A DNA stretch of 28,485 nt from an uncultured Spirochaetales bacterium (lineage in GTDB: Bacteria; UBP6; UBA1177), in contig CACZFE010000001.1 in NCBI GenBank assembly GCA_902780365.1, forward strand, positions 1 through 28,485, written 5' to 3'. This document shows positions 9,281 through 17,119 of this stretch, piece after piece. The position numbers were made by a program, and so were the translations under genes. How positions within the stretch are numbered: position 1 is the first letter of the stretch; every line of letters starts with the position of its first letter. Under the pieces are notes generated by a model that had not been told where the DNA came from, made no database searches, and worked only from the letters and a program-made list of their open reading frames with translations.

Positions 9281-10522
9281 TTACAATAGTTCTGTCGTGC
9301 TGTTTGTTTGTCTGGCGAGAACTGTGGCAAGGCTTGTGAGAAGTTTCACGCCGATTATCGGATCGTCCGCAACAATCTTGTCGAAAGCAGATTTTTTTAT
9401 AACGAGAAAAGATGAAGTTTTATCCAAAAACAGGTTGTAGGACGGCATTTCGCCGCTCAAAAAAGCGACATCGCCGATGTGGTCGCCGCTGCGGAATGTT
9501 TTTAGAAGTTTTGTTCCTTTCAAAGCGGAGACTTTGCCGTCCAGAATTATGAAAAGCTCTCTGTCGGCAGCCAGGTTTTTCGAGATCACGTCATATTTGT
9601 TGTAAGTCCTGATTTCTCCGTGCGCCATGACTGCGAGAAGTTCGCGGTATTCAAGGTCCTTGAAAAGTTCAAAGGAACGGATCGTATCGAATTTCTTGAT
9701 AAATTCTTTTGTTCCCGTCACTTCTTCCTCATCAAGGCTGAAAGCCGAAACGAGTATCATCGAGACGTTATCGGGCGCGCCGTTTTTGTAGACGATATCG
9801 GTGAGGTTGCGCATAGCCTCTTTGAGCCGTTCCTTTTCTTTTGCCGCGTCTTCGAAATTTTCTTTGAAAACATCGCCGAAATCGGGAATATCGTAGCCCA
9901 AACCGTTGTAAAGACCGTCTGAACAGAGGAGATACTTGTCTTCGGGAAGGATCGCGAATGTCAGTTTTTCGGGTTCGACATACTCCTGAATACCGACCGC
10001 TTTTGTAAGGACTCCGCTGAATTTTGCGTCAAAAATGCCTGAATAGTCGCCGAACTGACGTCTGTAGTCGTTGATGAGGGTGTGATCGGTTGAGATCTGA
10101 GTGACTTCTGCCGCGCGGATCATGTAAAGCCTGGAATCGCCTGCATGGACCATGAATCCGGTGTTGTCGATCACGAGAAGAGCGGTGAGGGTCGTTCCCA
10201 TTTTGCCGTCGATATCGCGCTGTGTCGCCTCTTTGAAAACTTTTGCGTTCGCGTGGCGCAGCGCATCTGCGAGCATATCAAGCACCTGAGTCTTGTTCTC
10301 GGCACTTGAATTCATCTGGAAGGCGTCGATCACAGCCCGGTTTTCCGTCACGAAATCACGGAGGGCGTTTATCGCTGTTTCGGAAGCGATTTCTCCGCAA
10401 AGTTCGCCGCCCATGCCGTCCGCGATCGCGAAAAGTCCGAGTTCGGGCGCTTCAAGAATGTGGTCTTCGTTGTTTTTTCTGACCAACCCTTTGTCTGTAA
10501 GGCTCATTGAAAGGAATTTCAT
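9281..10522 (-). CDS. PP2C-type Ser/Thr phosphatase fused to a cNMP-binding-like domain
   Basis: Residues 1-260 form a PP2C/PPM phosphatase: metal ligands in NNED (D20), ADGMGG (D35-G36), SDGL (D202) and DNVS (D251), plus the conserved HAGDSR segment. Residues about 286-410 form a cyclic-nucleotide-binding-type beta-roll (LFIILDGKVSAL, then FRSGDHIGDVAFL). In canonical cAMP sites the loop has GE..L followed by Arg-Ser/Thr-Ala; here the Glu is Asp351 and the Arg position is occupied by Ser361, so classical cNMP binding is doubtful. The protein looks cytosolic. It starts the transcript that includes slt, with only 5 bp between its stop and the slt ATG. The start at 10522 has a G-rich SD-like GGGGG six bases upstream. 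A role in reversing Ser/Thr phosphorylation of envelope regulators is inference. Confidence 0.9.
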   Translation of the reverse strand: MKFLSMSLTDKGLVRKNNEDHILEAPELGLFAIADGMGGELCGEIASETAINALRDFVTENRAVIDAFQMNSSAENKTQVLDMLADALRHANAKVFKEATQRDIDGKMGTTLTALLVIDNTGFMVHAGDSRLYMIRAAEVTQISTDHTLINDYRRQFGDYSGIFDAKFSGVLTKAVGIQEYVEPEKLTFAILPEDKYLLCSDGLYNGLGYDIPDFGDVFKENFEDAAKEKERLKEAMRNLTDIVYKNGAPDNVSMILVSAFSLDEEEVTGTKEFIKKFDTIRSFELFKDLEYRELLAVMAHGEIRTYNKYDVISKNLAADRELFIILDGKVSALKGTKLLKTFRSGDHIGDVAFLSGEMPSYNLFLDKTSSFLVIKKSAFDKIVADDPIIGVKLLTSLATVLARQTNSTTELL

Positions 10523-10552
10523 GGTTTCCCCCGCAAACAGATTTCGGGCGAT

Positions 10553-10580
10553 ATTTTAATTAAACAAAGAAAAAATTCAA
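10553..10580 (-). promoter_or_regulatory. Putative sigma70 promoter for the phosphatase-slt pair
   Basis: On the minus strand TTGAAT (10575-10580) and TAAAAT (10553-10558) are separated by 16 bp, about 31 bp upstream of the phosphatase start codon. The region lies just after the stop of the beta-propeller gene; no terminator hairpin is visible there, so read-through from that gene is also possible. Confidence 0.4.
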
Positions 10581-10604
10581 TAAATGTCGGTATTTTTATC
10601 AGAT

Positions 10605-13544
10605 TTATTTCACGTCGAGCGAATAGATGCCGTCCCAGCCGGCTGCGATGTAAATTTTTCCGTCGATAAGCTGCGGTTTCGCGTTGTAGTAGTAATAGTA
10701 TGAATCGTAGTAGTCGTAGCCATAGGAAGAAACCGAGGAAATGTTTTCGCTGCCCGATTTTTCCTTGCCGTCAGGAGAGATGTAAGTCCATCCGTCAGCG
10801 GTCGAAAGAAGGATCCCGCCGTCGTTGACATCAAGGACCGATTTCGCGTTGTCAAACGATTTTTTGTAGGTCTCTTTGCCGTCGGAAGCCGAAACGATCC
10901 TGATTTCGTAATGTTTTTCCGTTCTGTATGAGCAGGTGTTCCACTGTTCGCCGGTAGAAACTTTTACGAAGAAAACTTTGTCGTTTTTCGGGTAGACGCT
11001 GTCGTAAACAGATTCATATACGTCGCCGTCGTATCCGTAGGAATAGGAGAGAGTCTCTTGTGTGACAACTTTTACAGCCGCTTTGTCCTCGTTGAGTTTA
11101 AGGATATAGAAGTCGTAATCGCTTGAACTTGACCAGTAGTAGGTTTCGGAGTCGGAATTTTCACTGTTGTCATAGTGATAAATTTCCGGAGTTTTTGTGT
11201 AGAGATATTTTCCGTCTTCGCTTATTCCTGCAAGCTCGCCGGGGATGTTGACTCTTTTGCCTGCTTTCGGGTTTTTCGGGTCGCTTACGTCGAACGGAAG
11301 GGCATAGCAGAGATACTGGTCGCCGTTTTCATCGGCTTTTTTGAGTTTGCAGCCGCTTGTCCAGAAAGTGTTCCCGTGGAGAAAAATGCCGGTCGTGTAG
11401 CTGAGGGTTTCGTAGTCGAAATCGATATCAGTCTCTTTTATTCCCTCTGCGGGATCGTTCATGTCAAAGAACATTATTTTTCTTTCCTGTTCAAAGGAGT
11501 CGTCTTCATAAATCATTTCCTGCCAGGAAAGCGCTGCAATGACGTTGTTTTCGGAAACGACCCTCTCTTCGTTACTGATCTTTGCATCGAACGGGAAGTC
11601 GCCGACTTCTTCGAATTTGCCGTTATCGGCAAACTTTATGACTTTGATCGCCGGTGTCTTGGGATCGCTGTTCTCTTCGCCCTCGTCGTAAGGACCGTCG
11701 TCGTATCCGTAGTAGGTGTATCTGTAATTGTAGATATAGGCATACTTGCTGTTTTTGGTCATTTTTATGTCGTAGTAATAGCTGTCGAGAGGCTTGCTTT
11801 CCCACAGTTTGTCGAAGTTTTCTTTGTCGTAAACGGAAAGTTGAGAGCCGTAGAGACTGCAGAGCGAATTTCCGCATTTCGCGACATTGGAAACATTGGT
11901 CGCGAGGGTAAGTTCCGAGAGGATTTTCGGTTTGTCGCGGTCGGTCGCGTCAGCAGTTACGAGGTGGTTTTCGCCGATGCTGAAAATGAGATCCTGTATC
12001 GCCACGCCGCGTCTGATGTAGCTGTCAGACTGGATGAATCCGCGGGTTTTAAGGCCTTTGTCAAGGTCGAAATCGACAAGATAAAGTTTGTAGCGGGTCT
12101 CCCAGTTTTCGCCGTAATCCGTGACAGGGTAGAGGATGAGGTTGAGTTCGTCGAAAATCTTGAACGCTTTCCAGTCGTCTTCGGCTTCGCTGTAGCTATA
12201 GCCCGAGCCGATCGTTACAGTGTTGATTTCTTTCGGGTTTTCGGGATTAGCGACATCATAAAGGCTGATTTTGGAGTTGTTTCCGTCGCGGCCTGTCGCA
12301 AGGATCCTCGTTCCTCTGACTTCAAGATGGGTCGACCAGCCGGGGACCTGAAGTTCGCCCAGCTGTTTGAGGTTCGCCGGGTCGGAAATGTCAATGACGT
12401 GGAGCGGATCCTGCTGGAAATAAGTGACAGCATACATTCTGTCGCCTTCGAATTTCGTGCCGTAAAGCTGCTGGTTGGTCATGAAAATGAGTTTGTCGAG
12501 TCTTTTTACGTTTTCAGGGTCGCTGATATCGAAACTTTCGATGAAGGAATCGCCGTTTCCCCAGCTTGTTGACGAGCTGACAGCGAAGAATTTGTCACCT
12601 GTTTCGTGCATTTTCCAGCGGTCGCTCATGAAGCCGTCAGTCTTGAATTCGGCTTTCTTTACGATTTTTCCTTCCGGATCGCTGATATCGAACAACGTTA
12701 CCGGATAACCTTCGGCGTGATCGTCGTTCCAATAGTCGTAGTTGGCTTCCGCGACATAGATCGATTTCTGCGAGACGTAAAGCGTGTAAGAATATCCGTC
12801 AAGAGCGACTTTGTCGACCAGTTTTATGTTTTTCGGATCTTTGATGTTTACAGACATGATCGAGATCTGGTCCGCACCGTATGTTCCGCTGTCGCCGTCA
12901 CAGTCGTTCCAATAGTAGCGGTATTCGGTCGATGCGACATAAATGACGTCTCCCACCTGTCTTGAATCGGTGATCCAGCCGTCAAGCTCGAATTCGCCCA
13001 GAAGTTCGAGGTTTTTAGGATCTTCGGTGTTTACGACCATAAGTTTTGAAGAAGTTCTGTTATAGTAGTAGATCTCGCCTGAATCGTAACTTTCGTTCGT
13101 GTAACTTACAAGAACATAAGCTCTCCCTTCCTGAAGATACATTTCGCCGACATATCCTTTGAATCTGAGAGTGCCGAGGATTTTCAAGTGTTCCGGATCT
13201 TTGATATCGACAGCAATGAGACCTTTATACTGATTTGCGAGCCAGAGAACGTTTCCGTCGAACTTGTAGATATCCGATTCGACGATCTCGCGTTCCGCAT
13301 CGCCGCTGTCATCACCGGGTGCCGCCGCGTCACCTGAATCGGCCGCAGCTTCTTCGTCGCCATAGTCTCCGCCGTTCGCATCACCTTTTTCCTGCGAAGA
13401 GCCTCCGACTGTTACGAACTCTTCGGTTCCGTCGCCTTCATACTCCTCTCTGCCCGGCTCTTTGTTGTTTCCAGAAGAACCGCACGCTGCGAAAATCAGC
13501 GTAAAAAGCGCCGAAATCATTAAAACCTTGAAAAACCTGCTCAT
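10605..13544 (-). CDS. Large beta-propeller (LVIVD-like repeat) lipoprotein
   Basis: About 979 residues. The start at 13544 is chosen because GGGAGG lies six bases upstream and MSRFFK begins a normal lipoprotein signal with lipobox IFAAC (Cys21); an in-frame start 30 bp earlier has no such support. A Gly/Asp/Glu-rich linker runs to about residue 85. The rest is made of repeats of the type 'vyvA...gl.viDIsDPe.pk.lg', for example VIDISDPANLKQLGEL and LFDISDPEGK, as in LVIVD and Beta_propel families. A Tyr-rich, Ser-rich acidic section near the end includes runs such as YYDSYYYYYN. It is probably anchored in the outer membrane with one or two propellers outward or periplasmic, acting in binding or assembly. 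No catalytic motif was recognised. Codon use does not look foreign. Confidence 0.8.
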   Translation of the reverse strand: MSRFFKVLMISALFTLIFAACGSSGNNKEPGREEYEGDGTEEFVTVGGSSQEKGDANGGDYGDEEAAADSGDAAAPGDDSGDAEREIVESDIYKFDGNVLWLANQYKGLIAVDIKDPEHLKILGTLRFKGYVGEMYLQEGRAYVLVSYTNESYDSGEIYYYNRTSSKLMVVNTEDPKNLELLGEFELDGWITDSRQVGDVIYVASTEYRYYWNDCDGDSGTYGADQISIMSVNIKDPKNIKLVDKVALDGYSYTLYVSQKSIYVAEANYDYWNDDHAEGYPVTLFDISDPEGKIVKKAEFKTDGFMSDRWKMHETGDKFFAVSSSTSWGNGDSFIESFDISDPENVKRLDKLIFMTNQQLYGTKFEGDRMYAVTYFQQDPLHVIDISDPANLKQLGELQVPGWSTHLEVRGTRILATGRDGNNSKISLYDVANPENPKEINTVTIGSGYSYSEAEDDWKAFKIFDELNLILYPVTDYGENWETRYKLYLVDFDLDKGLKTRGFIQSDSYIRRGVAIQDLIFSIGENHLVTADATDRDKPKILSELTLATNVSNVAKCGNSLCSLYGSQLSVYDKENFDKLWESKPLDSYYYDIKMTKNSKYAYIYNYRYTYYGYDDGPYDEGEENSDPKTPAIKVIKFADNGKFEEVGDFPFDAKISNEERVVSENNVIAALSWQEMIYEDDSFEQERKIMFFDMNDPAEGIKETDIDFDYETLSYTTGIFLHGNTFWTSGCKLKKADENGDQYLCYALPFDVSDPKNPKAGKRVNIPGELAGISEDGKYLYTKTPEIYHYDNSENSDSETYYWSSSSDYDFYILKLNEDKAAVKVVTQETLSYSYGYDGDVYESVYDSVYPKNDKVFFVKVSTGEQWNTCSYRTEKHYEIRIVSASDGKETYKKSFDNAKSVLDVNDGGILLSTADGWTYISPDGKEKSGSENISSVSSYGYDYYDSYYYYYNAKPQLIDGKIYIAAGWDGIYSLDVK

Positions 13545-13573
13545 CGAATCCTCCCTGAAAAAATCCAAAAACA

Positions 13574-13594
13574 TTCAATTTTCAGCAAATTGAA
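13574..13594. promoter_or_regulatory. Perfect 8-bp inverted repeat upstream of the beta-propeller lipoprotein gene
   Basis: TTCAATTT (13574-13581) and AAATTGAA (13587-13594) flank a 5-nt spacer, 30-50 bp upstream of the lipoprotein start. The size and symmetry suit an operator, or a small hairpin in the 5' leader. It is AT-rich, so chance is possible. Confidence 0.3.
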
Positions 13595-13702
13595 AAAAAA
13601 CACAATAGTTTAGTTGCACATAGTGCCGGTTTTTCTGATAATTTTTTTAAAAAAAGTAGTTTTTGCAGATCATACCCTGTTTACCTTGCAGTCTCGGATT
13701 CC

Positions 13703-13731
13703 TTGACACAAATTCCACTAATTTATATAAC
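13703..13731 (+). promoter_or_regulatory. Near-consensus sigma70 promoter for the DUF1566 gene
   Basis: TTGACA at 13703-13708 is a perfect -35 box, with TATAAC at 13726-13731 after a 17-bp spacer. The predicted transcript would start near 13738 and have a leader of about 30 nt before the ATG at 13770. This is the best promoter match in the window. Confidence 0.65.
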
Positions 13732-13769
13732 GCGGCTGTTTTTGGTTTAATTAACTTTTGGAGGAAAAA

Positions 13770-14270
13770 ATGAAAAAAACCGCATTACTGCTGCTTGCAG
13801 TCGTTTTCAGCTGCTTCTTTGTTTCGGCTGAGACAAAACAGCCCGAACAGGCTGCAAAACCCGCTGCCGCTGCTCCGGCAAAACAACTTCAGTGGGCAAA
13901 ATATCCTGTGTTTATGGCAACTTGGGAAAAAGCCTACGAATACTGCGAAAATCTTGAAGAAAACGGATTCAAAGACTGGCGCCTTCCAACCATCGACGAA
14001 CTTCGCTCGATAGTTCAGAAATGCCCCGAAACCGCTACCGGCGGAAAATGCGCGATCAGCGACAAAAACGGCAAACTCAGCCTGAACGACTACGACAAGC
14101 AGGACTGCCGCGGCTGCCGCAGAGGAGGATTCGACCTTCCCGGTAACGGCTGGTTCTGGTCCGCTTCACAGGTAACAGGCACTGACAATTTCTGGGTCAT
14201 CAGCTTCAAAAACACAAGAGTTTCTCACGGCAAAAGAGCCGTTCCCTACAACGCTTACTGCGTCAGATAA
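13770..14270 (+). CDS. Secreted DUF1566 (Lcl C-terminal-like) domain protein
   Basis: 166 residues. The start is the ATG at 13770 with GGAGG at 13760-13764; a TTG at 13758 overlaps the ribosome binding site and is not used. MKKTALLLLAVVFSCFFVSA is a typical signal peptide, followed by an Ala/Pro/Lys-rich linker. The mature domain matches DUF1566: an alternating 'W..AYEYCENL...GFKDWRLPTIDELRSIV' pattern (about residues 46-80), then GNGWFWSASQ and a final CVR. These are hallmarks of an FGE/C-type-lectin-like fold often found in lipoproteins and adhesins. Eight or so Cys-containing positions suggest periplasmic disulfides. Monocistronic, convergent with the barrel-protein gene. The ligand or function is unknown. 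Confidence 0.85.
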   Translation: MKKTALLLLAVVFSCFFVSAETKQPEQAAKPAAAAPAKQLQWAKYPVFMATWEKAYEYCENLEENGFKDWRLPTIDELRSIVQKCPETATGGKCAISDKNGKLSLNDYDKQDCRGCRRGGFDLPGNGWFWSASQVTGTDNFWVISFKNTRVSHGKRAVPYNAYCVR

Positions 14271-14271
14271 A

Positions 14272-14286
14272 AAATTTCGGAAATTT
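14272..14286. terminator. Possible weak bidirectional terminator
   Basis: AAATTTCGGAAATTT (14272-14286) is a palindrome between two convergent genes, flanked by A-runs that read as a short T-tract on the minus strand. The stem is AT-only apart from the centre, so efficiency is doubtful. Confidence 0.3.
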
Positions 14287-14294
14287 AAAAAATC

Positions 14295-16145
14295 TTAGAA
14301 AACTACGCCGAGATAAACATTGAGATAGTGGAAAAGCGACGTGTCGTGCTCGTCGGTGTCAAGTCCGGAGAACGGAACGCCGATCTGGTATCTGAGTCCG
14401 GTGCGCATTCCGCTTTTGTTCGCGTAGTCAATGCCGATAAAGGGTTCGATCGCGTCCGGAAGTCCTTTCCCGCCGAGCGAATTGTTCTTTTTGAGAGCCA
14501 TTGAGTATGTGGTTCCGACGTATCCTTTCAAATCGTCAAGGAAGAAGTAGGTGAGAGTCAAACTTGCGTAGTAACCTGCCGTGAATTTTCCCAAAAACTG
14601 GTTCCACAAAGCCGAGTTGAAGTTGTAATCCTTGTTGAAACGGAAGTTCTCGACAGTGCGGTCGCTTTTTGTCGAAGAGTTGTTGATCGAATTCCCCGGA
14701 AGGCCCCACGAATCAGCCTGAACATTGTCAGCATCGTCTGGAGAAGCGATACCGGTGAGAAGACCGATGTGGAATTTTTTAGGAATTACGCGGAATCCCA
14801 GATCTGCAGCCCATCCGACCATCTGCGTTTTGACCGATTTGTCGCGGCCGTCTTCGAGGCGGACTTTGCCGATGCTCCCGGTGAGGAAAGCAAGTTCTGT
14901 TTTGAAAGCGAAAAATTTGTAGTAAAGGTTCAGCCAGGCATCGAGTTTCCAGAGTTTCGCGCCTTGTCCAGTGAAGGCGTAAACAGTGTCGGGATCGACG
15001 AAATGATCGTCAGTCGGCTCTACAGTGCCGTCCTGTTCGTCCGTTTTCGCCCATTCGCCCGAAGCGTTGTTTTTCCACGAGAACATTACCATCGCACCGA
15101 CTTCGACAACGGTTTTCTCGTTCAGGATCTTGTTTTCAAGCACTGCCGGATCGTCTTCCTGCATCGTGAACATAAGGCTGACGTTGAAGCCGTCGTCCTT
15201 CTGCGAAGCGTCGATGAAGTAATCGTGATATTTGTCGAGAAGTCCTGTCGAAGCGAGGTCGAAAGCAGGGATGATCTTAAATCCCATGATCGGGATCGTG
15301 AGCTGAAGCCTGTCAAGATAGTTGCCGGTCGAAAGGGAATTGAACTTGTTCCCGTCGCTGTAAAGGATACCGAGGCCCCAGCTGAAAGGCATTCTTCCGA
15401 CTTTGAGCTGGCCTATCGGCGTGTCGAAAACGCCCCAGAGACCTTCAAAAACTATGTTTGCCGAATTTGAAAGCTGTGCGTCGCGGAGAAGCCCGTTTTC
15501 CTTTTTGTCGAACTCGTAGTTGTCTGCTCCCATCGCAGTGTTGCCGAAAATAGAGAGTTTCGTGTGGATCTCCATAGTTTCGGCTATGTTGATGACAGGT
15601 TCAAGATGAAGTTTGAGCCAAGCCCAGTTGAGAACGTGCTCGTTTGTTTTGCGGGTCACTTTCTCGCCGGTGGTCTCGTCTGTAACGACGTTGTTTATCG
15701 TGTTTCTCGAAGCCATGTAGGGGTTGTTGTCGCTCAGCTTCATGTTGTAGGAAAAAGTGTTGGCGACATTGAAATATCCGTAAAGCTCGAAATATTTTAC
15801 CGGTTTTCCCTGCTGGATCTTTACCAGAGGCGCGTCCGTGAGAGGTTCTTCGTCGGCGACGAACTCCTGTCCGTCCTGCTCGGCTTCCTCTTTTTCTGCG
15901 GTTTCGGCAGGCTGTTCAGCGTTTTCTGCCGGTGCTTCCGAAGTTTCAGCCGGTTCCTCTTTTTGTTCGGTTTCGGCGGGAGCGGCCTCTTCCGAAGTGG
16001 TTTCATCCGCCTTTTTATCTTCAGCCGGAGCCTCTGACGCGGTTCCTTCCGCGGTTTTTTCCTGTTCGTCTCCGGCAGGCGCTTCCTGCGGGAAAATGGC
16101 GAAACTGAAAATGAAAATTGTCAAAAGTACAAAAATCCTAGGCAT
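14295..16145 (-). CDS. Outer-membrane beta-barrel protein with long acidic Ala/Glu/Pro-rich N-terminal segment
   Basis: 616 residues. A hydrophobic signal peptide (about 1-20) is followed by a low-complexity stretch of Glu, Ala, Pro and Thr to about residue 100. The remainder (about 110-616) is an amphipathic, beta-rich barrel with many alternating aromatic strands (for example KYFELYGYFNVANTFSYN, then LKVGRMPFSWGLGILYSDGN), and the chain ends in ...YLGVVF, the C-terminal Phe signature of outer-membrane proteins. The GRMPFSWGLG segment resembles porin-like proteins annotated in delta-proteobacterial genomes. The start at 16145 has AGGAGG at 16151-16156, which overlaps the stop codon of the ACT gene, so translation is probably coupled. 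Substrate and pore properties cannot be inferred. Confidence 0.8.
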   Translation of the reverse strand: MPRIFVLLTIFIFSFAIFPQEAPAGDEQEKTAEGTASEAPAEDKKADETTSEEAAPAETEQKEEPAETSEAPAENAEQPAETAEKEEAEQDGQEFVADEEPLTDAPLVKIQQGKPVKYFELYGYFNVANTFSYNMKLSDNNPYMASRNTINNVVTDETTGEKVTRKTNEHVLNWAWLKLHLEPVINIAETMEIHTKLSIFGNTAMGADNYEFDKKENGLLRDAQLSNSANIVFEGLWGVFDTPIGQLKVGRMPFSWGLGILYSDGNKFNSLSTGNYLDRLQLTIPIMGFKIIPAFDLASTGLLDKYHDYFIDASQKDDGFNVSLMFTMQEDDPAVLENKILNEKTVVEVGAMVMFSWKNNASGEWAKTDEQDGTVEPTDDHFVDPDTVYAFTGQGAKLWKLDAWLNLYYKFFAFKTELAFLTGSIGKVRLEDGRDKSVKTQMVGWAADLGFRVIPKKFHIGLLTGIASPDDADNVQADSWGLPGNSINNSSTKSDRTVENFRFNKDYNFNSALWNQFLGKFTAGYYASLTLTYFFLDDLKGYVGTTYSMALKKNNSLGGKGLPDAIEPFIGIDYANKSGMRTGLRYQIGVPFSGLDTDEHDTSLFHYLNVYLGVVF

Positions 16146-16154
16146 AAAACCCTC

Positions 16155-16580
16155 CTATTTAGAGAAATCCTCAAGGGTCACGATCTTTATTTTGTTGGCG
16201 AGAAGAATCTCTTCCGTTGCGGCCATATCCCAAGTTTTTATTGCGATGAAAGCCGAATTTTTGCCGGATGCCAGCGTGTAGATGTAGTCGATGTTTATGT
16301 CGTTCTCGCTGAGAAGACGCGCTATTTCAAGCAGTTGTCCGGGTTTGTCCTTGAGATCGACGACGATTATCTTTACAACATTGTGCGAAAGATCCATTTT
16401 TTTGAGAATGTCGCGGGTCTTTTTCGTGTCGCTCACAACAAGCCTGAGCTCACCGAAAGCGGCTGTTTCGTTGATGGTAAGACCGAGAATATTTATGTTG
16501 CCGTCACTTATCGATTCCAGGATTTTTTTCAAAACACCGGGTTCGTTTCTTAAAAGCACCGAAATCTGCTCAACTCTCAT
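16155..16580 (-). CDS. Tandem ACT-domain protein
   Basis: 141 residues. The start at 16580 is set by GGAGG at 16586-16590; a longer frame to 16682 has no support and gives an un-ACT-like extension. Two ACT domains are visible: residues about 3-66 (ISVLLRNEPGVLKKILESIS) and about 72-138 (VVDLKDKPGQLLEIARLLSE). ACT domains bind amino acids or similar small ligands. Stand-alone tandem ACT proteins of this size are often found near phenylacetate-CoA ligase or amino-acid genes and act as regulators, but here the partner is an outer-membrane barrel gene whose ribosome binding site lies on the ACT stop codon. The ligand is unknown. Confidence 0.9.
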   Translation of the reverse strand: MRVEQISVLLRNEPGVLKKILESISDGNINILGLTINETAAFGELRLVVSDTKKTRDILKKMDLSHNVVKIIVVDLKDKPGQLLEIARLLSENDINIDYIYTLASGKNSAFIAIKTWDMAATEEILLANKIKIVTLEDFSK

Positions 16581-16633
16581 TTTTTCCTCCAAATGTAAAA
16601 AACCTTGAAAACATATCATCGAAAAACGCCCGA

Positions 16634-16639
16634 TGTCAA
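16634..16639 (-). promoter_or_regulatory. -35-like element for the ACT/barrel operon
   Basis: A perfect TTGACA lies on the minus strand 54 bp before the ACT start. Candidates for the -10 box (around 16611-16618) match poorly, so the promoter is only partly supported. Confidence 0.3.
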
Positions 16640-16667
16640 AATATATTGTAATAAGAATAAGATTTTT

Positions 16668-16695
16668 TTGCCGAAAGCGCATTTTTTCCTAAAAT
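16668..16695 (+). promoter_or_regulatory. Putative promoter for the thioesterase-UXS operon
   Basis: TTGCCG (16668-16673) and TAAAAT (16690-16695) with a 16-bp spacer lie about 28 bp upstream of the thioesterase start, in the divergent gap with the ACT gene. Confidence 0.4.
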
Positions 16696-16723
16696 ACGGC
16701 GTTTTTTTGTTGGAGAAATTAAA

Positions 16724-17119
16724 ATGGAAGTGAATTTCAGCGAAAAATGTTTTGTCTGCGGAAAAAACAATCCCGACGGTCTTCATCTTGACATACACCG
16801 CGACAACGAAAAAAAGGCGGCGTGGGCGGAGATAGCGGTCCCCGAAAAATTCTGCGGCTGGGAAGGGATAATCCACGGCGGAATAATCTCGACTCTGCTT
16901 GACGAGATAATGGCTTATGCTGCTTTCACCCACGACCAGAAAGGTGTGACCGGCGAGATCAGCGTCCGCTTCAGAAAACCGATGCCCTCAAACAAAACGG
17001 TGAGAGTTGAAGGCTGTGTCGAATCGGAAAGAGGCCGCATCCTCTGCACGACAGGAAAAATCACTCTCGGAGAAGTGCTGATAGCTGAAGCGACTGCAAA
17101 AATGGTGAGGCTGGACTGA
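16724..17119 (+). CDS. PaaI-like hotdog-fold thioesterase
   Basis: 131 residues, the size of a single hotdog domain. The N-terminal C9-x2-C12 in CFVCGKNNPDGLHLD, the HGG motif at 51-53 with Asp60-Glu61 on the following helix (IIHGGIISTLLDE), and GEISVRFRKPMPSNKTV are characteristic of the 4HBT/PaaI superfamily, which hydrolyses acyl-CoA thioesters. Start at 16724 with GGAG at 16712-16715. Its TGA overlaps the ATG of the UXS gene by one base (TGATG), so the two are translationally coupled, although a metabolic link between acyl-CoA hydrolysis and UDP-xylose is not obvious. The acyl substrate is unknown. Confidence 0.88.
   Translation: MEVNFSEKCFVCGKNNPDGLHLDIHRDNEKKAAWAEIAVPEKFCGWEGIIHGGIISTLLDEIMAYAAFTHDQKGVTGEISVRFRKPMPSNKTVRVEGCVESERGRILCTTGKITLGEVLIAEATAKMVRLD

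Noticed and set aside
11175..12572. 465-codon open frame opposite the beta-propeller gene
   Set aside because: It is a shadow of the minus-strand gene: no SD, no recognisable family, and composition explained by the codon bias of the real gene.
13758..13769. TTG start for the DUF1566 protein
   Set aside because: The TTG lies within the GGAGG ribosome binding site of the ATG at 13770, which opens a normal signal peptide.
16581..16682. N-terminal extension of the ACT protein
   Set aside because: GGAGG is correctly placed before the ATG at 16580, and the extension has no ACT similarity.
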